Part shown: piece after piece, positions 14,617 through 19,745 of the stretch
How the letters are laid out: each line of letters starts with the position of its first letter
Position numbering within the stretch: the stretch's first letter is position 1
Source: Deltaproteobacteria bacterium
GTDB taxonomy: Bacteria > SAR324 > JACQKK01
Assembly (NCBI GenBank): GCA_029858165.1
Contig: JAOUFO010000004.1
Location: forward strand, 1-19,745
Direction of reading: 5' to 3'
Length of the DNA stretch: 19,745 nucleotides
Translations under genes and position numbers: made by a program
Notes under the pieces: model-generated
What the model was told of the DNA's origin: nothing
Databases searched by the model: none
Seen by the model: the letters and a program-made list of their open reading frames with translations, nothing else

Positions 14617-15678
14617 TTATTTGGGCGATCCTTCAAAGCTGATGCGGGGGTCCACCCACACCAGCATCATGTCCGAAAGCAGGTTGCTGGCCAGGGCCAT
14701 CAGGGAAAACAAAAACAGGGTGGCCATCACCACCGGGTAATCCCGGCTGATGATGGATTCGTAGGAAAGCAGACCCAGCCCGTCCAGGGAGAACAGGGTT
14801 TCTATCAGCAGGCTTCCGGTGAAAAACATGGCCAGAAAGCTGCCCGGCAGCCCCAGCACCAAGGGGATCATGGCGTTGCGCATCACATGTTTGAACAGCA
14901 CCTTGTTTTCGGCCAGCCCCTTGGCCCGGGCCGTCACCACATATTGCTTGTGGATTTCCTCCAAAAAGGAGTTTTTGGTCAACAGGGTCAAAGCGGCAAA
15001 ACTGTTGATCAGGTAGCACAACAGGGGCAGCGCCAGATGCCACAGGTAATCCGAAATTTTTCCAAGAGCCGAAAGCTGCTCAAAGTTGTCGGAGGTCAGC
15101 CCCCTTAAGGGAAAGACCGACCAAAAGGACCCCCCCCCGAACAGCACAATCAGAAAAATGCCCAGCACAAAGCCGGGGATGGAATAAGCCACCAGGATGA
15201 ACACGCTGGATGCGGCGTCAAACACGGTTCCCTCCCTCACCGCTTTGTATATCCCCAGGGGGATGCAGGTCAGGTACACGATAAAAAAGCTCCACACCCC
15301 CAGAGAGATGGATACGGGAAGTTTTTCCTTGACCAGGTCCACCACCTTTTGGTGGTGGTAGTAGGAATCGCCGAAATCAAATGTGGCCAGCCGCGCCAGC
15401 CAGTTCCAGAATTGCACATGGACCGGTTGGTCAAATCCGTACAGGTGGTTTAAATAGGCCATTTGCTCGGCCTCCATTTCCGCCCGCATCACGTTGGAGC
15501 GGCCCGATTGAACCCCCTGGGCGCCTCCCTCCCCCCCCTGCTGCTGGCTTCTCAGTTGGGCCATCATCCGCTCCACCGGCCCTCCGGGGACCGTTTGCAG
15601 CACCACAAAAGTGGTCAGGATGATGCCGAACAGGGTGGGCACCATCAACAAGGTCCGTTTGGAAAGGTAAATCCACAT
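14617..15678 (-). CDS. yejB: Oligopeptide ABC transporter permease (YejB-like)
   Basis: The protein has 353 aa and is a DppB-family inner-membrane permease. It begins with MWIYLSKRTLLMVPTLFGIIL (first helix) and has the YejB-type PGGPVERMM, a variable Gln/Gly-rich loop and YLNHLYGFDQPVHVQFWNWL. The EAA loop is YVVTARAKGLAENKVLFKHVMRN. C8 and C9 tracts on the plus strand (15531-15538 and 15130-15138) fall in its coding sequence (Gly-rich parts). It starts 2 bp after the yejA stop. Confidence 0.94.
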   Translation of the reverse strand: MWIYLSKRTLLMVPTLFGIILTTFVVLQTVPGGPVERMMAQLRSQQQGGEGGAQGVQSGRSNVMRAEMEAEQMAYLNHLYGFDQPVHVQFWNWLARLATFDFGDSYYHHQKVVDLVKEKLPVSISLGVWSFFIVYLTCIPLGIYKAVREGTVFDAASSVFILVAYSIPGFVLGIFLIVLFGGGSFWSVFPLRGLTSDNFEQLSALGKISDYLWHLALPLLCYLINSFAALTLLTKNSFLEEIHKQYVVTARAKGLAENKVLFKHVMRNAMIPLVLGLPGSFLAMFFTGSLLIETLFSLDGLGLLSYESIISRDYPVVMATLFLFSLMALASNLLSDMMLVWVDPRISFEGSPK

Positions 15679-15680
15679 GG

Positions 15681-17663
15681 TCAGTGCTTCACAGGGAGGT
15701 TTTGGGCCATGGCGCTTTTCAGTTCACGGGCTTTGGCGGCATCAAACCACCAATAACTCAAGTAATCAAACGGATTGTAATACAAAGGCAGCCGGGCGGG
15801 GTGGGAAAATTTGTTCCAACAGGTGATCCGGTGCACATCAATAAACCAGTTGGGAACCAGATAATGCTCGTGCCACAATACCCGGTCCAGGGCATGGGTG
15901 GCGGTGACCAACGCATCCCTGTTTTTGGCCTGGATCAGCTTATCCACCAGATCGTCCACCGCCGGGTTTTGGATGCCCATCATATTGCGGCTGCCCGCCA
16001 CATGGGCCGAGGAGGAATGGAAGTAATCCCGCTGTTCGTTGCCGGGGGACATGCTTTGGCCGAAGGAGACCACCATCATGTCAAAATCAAAGTTTCTGGC
16101 CCGGTTTTCGTAAACCGATTCATCCACCAGTTTTTGGTCTGTTTGAATGCCCAATCGTTTGAGGTTGACCAGATAGGGCTCCACAATCCGCTGAAACCCC
16201 TGCTGAACCAGCAACACCGTAAACCGAAAAGGACGGCCCGTTCGGGTGTGGGTCAGCACTCCGTGGGCCACCTTCCAGCCTGCTTCTTCCAGCAGCCGTT
16301 TGGATTCTTTCAACCGCTCCCGCATGGAGCCGAACCCGGTCCCCAAGGGCTGGGGCGGGGTGGTGAACACCTCCGGGGGAATCTCTTTTTTCCACGGGGC
16401 AAGCAGCGCCAGTTCCCCCTTGGAAGGCAGCCCGGTGGCGGCCAGATCGGAATTGTCAAAATAGGAATCCTGTGCGCTGTACTGGCCGTAAAACAAAGTG
16501 CGGTTGGACCATTCAAAATCCAGGGCCAGGGCCAGGGCCTTGCGCACCCGCCGGTCCTGAAACAAAGACCGGCGCAGGTTGAACCCGAACCCCTGGATTC
16601 CGGCATTGTTGCTGTGGCGCAGACGGTTTTTGACGATATACCCTTTATCCCATTTTTCCCCCGCCACATCCAGGGCCCATTGTTTGGCGGTGTTTACATA
16701 CAGAAAATCGTATTCTCCCGCTTTCAGCCCCTCCAGCAGCACGGTGGAATCCTTGTAAAATTTTACCCCCACTTCATCCAGGTTGTACCGCCCCCGGTTG
16801 ACGCCCAGTCCGGCCCCCCAATAATGGGGGTTCCTCCGGTAGCGGATGAATTTGCCAAACTGGTAGTCGGCCACCAGGTAGGGACCGCTGCCCACTGAAT
16901 GGGTGTTGAAATCCCCCTGAAAATTCCCCTGGGCGTAAATATGTTCCGGCAGGATGGGAATATCCCCCGCGATCAGGGGCAGTTCCGGGTTGGGGTTGGA
17001 AAATTCCAGGCGTACGGTTAACGGCCCCAGAATTTTGACCGCCTGGATGTCCTGATAGTAAAACCGAAACACGGGAGAGGCATCCGGCCCCCGCAACACC
17101 CGCAGCGAAAACGCCACATCCCGGGCAGTCACCGGGTGGCCGTCGGAAAACCGGGCGGCCGGGTTGATCTCATAGGTGACCGACAGTCCGTTATCCGCCA
17201 CCCGGATGGTTTTGGCCAGTAGCCCATAACGGGAAAACGGCTCATCCAGCGAAGGGGCACTCAGGCTTTCAAACATCAATTCCCCCAACATCAGTGGGGA
17301 TCGTCCTTTAAGAGAATACGGGTTTAGTTTGTCAAAACTGCCTTCCACCCCCAGGGTCATGCTTCCCCCATTGGGGGCATTGGGGTTGGCGTAATCAAAA
17401 TGGGTAAATCCGGCGGGGTATTTTAATTGGGCCCTGAGGGCGATGCCGTGAGTTTGAATGGCAGAGCCATGGGTTTTTGCAGAGCCTGGGGGCGGGGAGG
17501 CCGCCGCAGGAGCCATCCAGCCTGCCGCAAGCCACACCGCCAATACCTCTGCTGCGGCAATCCAAACGGGTGTTCCCGCCGTCCGGGCAACGGCCCGCCC
17601 AAGGCGGGCAATCAGGCCGCCCGGTTTGGGGGGCAAGGGGGGGAGACGTTCAGGGAAGATCAT
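15681..17663 (-). CDS. yejA: Periplasmic oligopeptide-binding protein (YejA-like, SBP family 5)
   Basis: The protein has 660 aa and captures peptides in the periplasm for YejBEF. The N-terminus has a long Arg/Pro-rich n-region, then a hydrophobic core (VWIAAAEVLAVWLAAGWMA) and likely cleavage near PAAAS, residues about 55-57. Family 5 motifs follow: LNPYSLKGRSP, YEINPAARFSDGHPVTARDV, LRRSLFQDRRVRKALALALD and ARNFDFDMMVVSFGQSMSPGNEQRDYF. It is longer than E. coli YejA (about 604 aa), mainly because of the n-region and the linker before LKYPAGF. No strong Shine-Dalgarno is visible. First gene of the yejABE operon. Confidence 0.93.
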   Translation of the reverse strand: MIFPERLPPLPPKPGGLIARLGRAVARTAGTPVWIAAAEVLAVWLAAGWMAPAAASPPPGSAKTHGSAIQTHGIALRAQLKYPAGFTHFDYANPNAPNGGSMTLGVEGSFDKLNPYSLKGRSPLMLGELMFESLSAPSLDEPFSRYGLLAKTIRVADNGLSVTYEINPAARFSDGHPVTARDVAFSLRVLRGPDASPVFRFYYQDIQAVKILGPLTVRLEFSNPNPELPLIAGDIPILPEHIYAQGNFQGDFNTHSVGSGPYLVADYQFGKFIRYRRNPHYWGAGLGVNRGRYNLDEVGVKFYKDSTVLLEGLKAGEYDFLYVNTAKQWALDVAGEKWDKGYIVKNRLRHSNNAGIQGFGFNLRRSLFQDRRVRKALALALDFEWSNRTLFYGQYSAQDSYFDNSDLAATGLPSKGELALLAPWKKEIPPEVFTTPPQPLGTGFGSMRERLKESKRLLEEAGWKVAHGVLTHTRTGRPFRFTVLLVQQGFQRIVEPYLVNLKRLGIQTDQKLVDESVYENRARNFDFDMMVVSFGQSMSPGNEQRDYFHSSSAHVAGSRNMMGIQNPAVDDLVDKLIQAKNRDALVTATHALDRVLWHEHYLVPNWFIDVHRITCWNKFSHPARLPLYYNPFDYLSYWWFDAAKARELKSAMAQNLPVKH

Positions 17664-17926
17664 GGTGTGCCGGGGGAACCCTGGGTTCGGTTGGACTGGG
17701 GTGGATGCGGGAAAAGCGGAAAGACCTGTGTGGTTTCTCCGCCAAGTATTTCTTTCCCCCTATTACCTTTACCCATCCCGGAAGCGGGTGACAAGCACCG
17801 AAGAAGAAAAAACGGCGGCCCATCGCCGGGGGGTCCACCCCCCCAGGGGCCATACAAGGGCCGGGGGTGAAGCCCCCCACCTTTTGGTTTCCCATCGGCC
17901 TTTCCTGGGGTACACTGTTACCCGGT
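17664..17926. other. Non-coding region upstream of yejA with clustered hairpins
   Basis: No gene is supported. From 17828 to 17878 three inverted repeats follow one another: GGGGGGT/ACCCCCC (17828-17843), GGCC/GGCC (about 17848-17862) and GGGGG/CCCCC (17863-17877). The yejA promoter is expected between about 17664 and 17806, but no clear -35/-10 pair was found. Confidence 0.6.
17807..17828 (-). terminator. Intrinsic terminator-like hairpin on the minus strand, 144 bp before yejA
   Basis: Read on the minus strand, CGGCG - 6-nt loop - CGCCG is followed at once by TTTTTT. The stem is 5 bp, all G-C. It points towards yejA with no gene upstream on that strand in the window, so it either insulates yejA from read-through or acts as an attenuator in its leader. 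Confidence 0.55.
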
Positions 17927-18068
17927 GAGGCCTCTGCACAACTCGTTTTTTCCCATCCCCCTGCCCCCTTCCCAAAGGGAAGGGGGTTGATATGATTGGG
18001 GGCCTGCGGCCCCCAATCCCCCGCGTTTTTATCAAAACGGGAGCTTGTGGCAGTTATGCAGAGGTCTC
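17927..18068. mobile_element. 142-bp MITE-like element with terminal inverted repeats and 5-bp target duplication
   Basis: The left end GAGGCCTCTGCACAACT (17927-17943) and the reverse complement of the right end (18052-18068, GAGACCTCTGCATAACT) match at 15 of 17 positions. The element is flanked directly by CCGGT on both sides (17922-17926 and 18069-18073), as a target-site duplication would be. It has no coding capacity. Inside are two perfect stems: CCCCCTTCCC/GGGAAGGGGG with AAA loop (17964-17986) and GATTGGGGGCC/GGCCCCCAATC with TGC loop (17994-18018). It would need a transposase in trans. The parent IS family is not certain. Confidence 0.7.
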
Positions 18069-18175
18069 CCGGTATGAACCGGACAACGGTCACCTGAGGC
18101 CCACAGGATGACCCCCCGACGGAAACCCAAAGGGTGATTCATCGGCTTTCCAATGCGATTGTGGGACAACACGCC

Positions 18176-18526
18176 ATGCCGCAATACAAAGTGGAATTTT
18201 CCAGAGAATGGTTGACCGGCCGTTGGGGGTTTGTGGACCGGGTGATGACCCAGGCGGGGGCCAAAGCCACCGATGAATCCCGCCTGCAACACGCATGGTT
18301 GATCAACTACAAAGGCAGCCCCCAGAACCTGGGGCGGTTTCTGGCCCAGGAGCTAAACATCCAGCGCAAGGATTTTTTAGCCGTGGGGTCCGTGTTCAAC
18401 ATTGTGGGGCTGGACCCCCTGCCCCCCCCCGCACCCAAGCCCAGGGGCTTGGAAAACCGGCTGGGGGAGCGCAAGGCCCAGATCGCCAAAGCGGAAGCCC
18501 GCTTAAGCCGCAACAAACCCCGGTAA
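18176..18526 (+). CDS. Conserved-looking small protein of unknown function
   Basis: The protein has 116 aa, starting at ATG 18176 (MPQYKVEFSREWLTGRWGF). A GTG at 18134 would add 14 residues. The Shine-Dalgarno is weak (GGGA, about 18162). It is a soluble, mixed alpha/beta region up to about residue 80, then a Pro-rich linker (PLPPPAPKPRG) encoded across a C9 tract (18422-18430), then a Lys/Arg/Ala-rich helix (GERKAQIAKAEARLSR). Third-position G/C use and the basic tail look like real coding sequence. The tail could bind nucleic acid, but this is a guess. I recognise no family. Confidence 0.55.
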   Translation: MPQYKVEFSREWLTGRWGFVDRVMTQAGAKATDESRLQHAWLINYKGSPQNLGRFLAQELNIQRKDFLAVGSVFNIVGLDPLPPPAPKPRGLENRLGERKAQIAKAEARLSRNKPR

Positions 18527-18570
18527 TCCCTTGCGGGCAAAAGGTGTCCGGTCAGGATCCCTCTTCCCCG

Positions 18571-18586
18571 CCCCCCCTTGGGGGGG
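18571..18586. repeat. Short G/C palindrome
   Basis: Seven C, TT, then seven G lie between the 18176 and 18619 genes. A perfect inverted repeat without a T-run after it. It could be a weak pause or an mRNA end, and similar G/C palindromes occur at 17828-17878. Confidence 0.35.
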
Positions 18587-18618
18587 AAATCCATCAAACC
18601 CTCAACCTGAAGACATTC

Positions 18619-19188
18619 ATGTTCATGCAAACGTTTCGCCGGATTTCCCGGTTAATCCTGCTGCCGGGTCTGGCCCTTGGGCTGGGTGTGCTGGCCCCAC
18701 TTTCTTTTTCCCCCTCCCCGGTTTTGGTCGGCCAGGCCCTGGGACAGAATCCCACCGCTCCCCTGGAGCTTTCCGGGACCTACAAAATAGAATCCTGGAA
18801 AAACCGGGAACAATCCCACCTGTTTCATTTTTTCTACCTCAACAAAGACGGCACTTTTCTGCTGGGTGCCGAATGGCCGGGGTTTGAAACCACCCGCATC
18901 GCGGGGAATTGGAAGGCTGAGGGGGACAACCTGATGTTAACCGGCCATGCCAGCGTAAAGACCAACAAAGGGGAATGGCAGGCGGAGTTTCACCGCGCTT
19001 TCCACATCAGTACTGCCGGGCAACAGGCAAAACTGACCCCGGTTCCGGAGAAAAACCGGTTTGGAATGCTGGGCTGGCCGGACAGCTTCATCCGCTCCAG
19101 CCCCAAGCCGGAGCCCAATCTGCCCTCGGGTGAAATCCCCGCCGATGAGGCCGGGATTGTCAAATTGACCGCCAAATACCGGATGTAA
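18619..19188 (+). CDS. Secreted protein of unknown function, possible lipocalin-like fold
   Basis: The protein has 189 aa. ATG 18619 and 18625 are both possible. The N-terminus (MQTFRRISRLILLPGLALGLGVLAPLSF) is a Sec signal peptide; cleavage is probably near VGQALG. The mature part runs LSGTYKIESWKNREQSHLFHFFYLNKDGTFLLG, IAGNWKAEGDNLMLTG and EWQAEFHRAFHIS. These beta-hairpins with GTY...DGTF...GNW resemble lipocalin-like or DUF4488-type small beta-barrels. Ligand and role are unknown. It is 53 bp upstream of the DUF2157-type gene on the same strand. Confidence 0.65.
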   Translation: MFMQTFRRISRLILLPGLALGLGVLAPLSFSPSPVLVGQALGQNPTAPLELSGTYKIESWKNREQSHLFHFFYLNKDGTFLLGAEWPGFETTRIAGNWKAEGDNLMLTGHASVKTNKGEWQAEFHRAFHISTAGQQAKLTPVPEKNRFGMLGWPDSFIRSSPKPEPNLPSGEIPADEAGIVKLTAKYRM

Positions 19189-19241
19189 ATCCAGCCAAAG
19201 GCGTTCTCTTTTTTTCACAACCCCCTGATGGTGACACTTCC

Positions 19242-19745
19242 ATGAGCAACGGTCTTTTTCTAAGACGGTTAAAAAAAGAGATGCCGGGCTGGGTGGCCCT
19301 GGGACTGTTGAAAGAATCCCAGGCCCGCACCATTGAATCCCACGCGGCCTCCCAGGGGGGCGGGATGACCATCCGGGTGTCCTATGCCTTTTATGTGATG
19401 GGGGTGGTGCTGTTCGGCGGCGGGGTGGTTTTGTATTTTGCCCACAACTGGGCATGGATGGCCAAGGCGGTGAAACTGGCCATCCTGATGGGGGGGCTGA
19501 CCCTGACTTACCTGCTGGCCGGGTGGGCTGACAGCCGCATGACCCGTCCGTTTTTAAAGGAGGCGTTGCTGCTTTTGGGGGTGATTCTGTTCGGCGCCAA
19601 CATATTTCTCATCGGGCAGATTTACAATATCAGCGACCATCCCCCCAACGCCTTTTTGTTGTGGAGCCTGGGGGGAACGGTGGTGGCTGTGCTGATGGGG
19701 TCCCAGGCGGCTCTGATGGCCGCTCTGCCCGCCGGGCTGGTGTGG
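19242..19745 (+). CDS. DUF2157-type integral membrane protein, N-terminal part (3' truncated by window edge)
   Basis: ATG 19242 opens a frame of 168 codons that stays open to the last base. A cytoplasmic start (RRLKKEMPGWVALGLLKESQARTIESH) is followed by at least four hydrophobic helices (VSYAFYVMGVVLFGGGVVLYF, LAILMGGLTLTYLLAG, EALLLLGVILFGANIFLIGQIYNIS and VVAVLMGSQAALMAALPAG). GQIYNIS after GANIFLIG is the recognisable DUF2157 motif. In other genomes DUF2157 genes often precede GDYXXLXY/DUF4401 genes. The role of the family is unknown. The Shine-Dalgarno is weak. Confidence 0.82.
   Translation, partial: MSNGLFLRRLKKEMPGWVALGLLKESQARTIESHAASQGGGMTIRVSYAFYVMGVVLFGGGVVLYFAHNWAWMAKAVKLAILMGGLTLTYLLAGWADSRMTRPFLKEALLLLGVILFGANIFLIGQIYNISDHPPNAFLLWSLGGTVVAVLMGSQAALMAALPAGLVW

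Noticed and set aside
15684..16898. Long plus-strand open frame (404 aa) opposite yejA
   Set aside because: It lies fully inside yejA on the other strand and is His/Gln/Gly-rich, as expected from mirrored G+C-rich codons. No family motifs.
17823..18073. CRISPR array
   Set aside because: The repeats are inverted, single hairpins with no regular spacers and no cas genes nearby.

Overview
The window appears to come from a Gram-negative, probably proteobacterial, chromosome. It holds a YejABEF-type ABC peptide importer with a periplasmic binding protein, several Sec signal peptides, and a CnoX/YbbN-like thioredoxin-TPR protein. Most genes use G+C-rich codons with many CCC and GGG runs. The species cannot be fixed from the sequence. 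The first 1.7 kb and parts of 2.6-4.1 kb look visibly more A+T-rich, which suggests acquired DNA.

Layout. (1) 1-1703: the 3' end of an ApaLI-like PD-(D/E)XK restriction endonuclease, overlapped by a beta-class N4/N6 DNA methyltransferase. This is a Type II restriction-modification pair. (2) 1783-2619: a thioredoxin-fold protein with a C-terminal helical/TPR region. (3) 2620-4312: an apparent insertion bounded by an imperfect 61-bp direct repeat of the thioredoxin gene's 3' end. It carries a frameshifted IS110/IS1111-type transposase remnant and an orphan secreted protein with an SH3-like C-terminus. (4) 4313-6814 (minus): yejF, a double ATP-binding protein, preceded by a small zinc-ribbon gene. 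(5) 7100-13497 (plus): a complete-looking N-type rotary ATPase operon in the order atpD-C-Q-B-E-F-A-G. (6) 13544-17663 (minus): yejE, yejB and yejA. (7) 17664-18175: non-coding DNA with strong hairpins, a minus-strand terminator-like structure and a 142-bp MITE-like element with a 5-bp target duplication. (8) 18176 to the end: an unknown small protein, a secreted protein and the start of a DUF2157-type membrane protein.

How the genes work together. YejA (binding protein), YejB and YejE (permeases) and YejF (ATPase) should form one oligopeptide importer. Here the opposing N-ATPase operon splits them between yejE and yejF. The N-ATPase departs from the described atpDCQRBEFAG arrangement: atpR is missing, and the c subunit has Met where N-ATPases and Na+ c-rings normally have a helix-1 Glu or Gln. 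Together these suggest a rotor that differs in ion specificity or assembly. This is the most interesting biology in the window. The b subunit carries a delta-like C-terminus and there is no atpH, as expected for this class.

No tRNA, rRNA or CRISPR array was seen.
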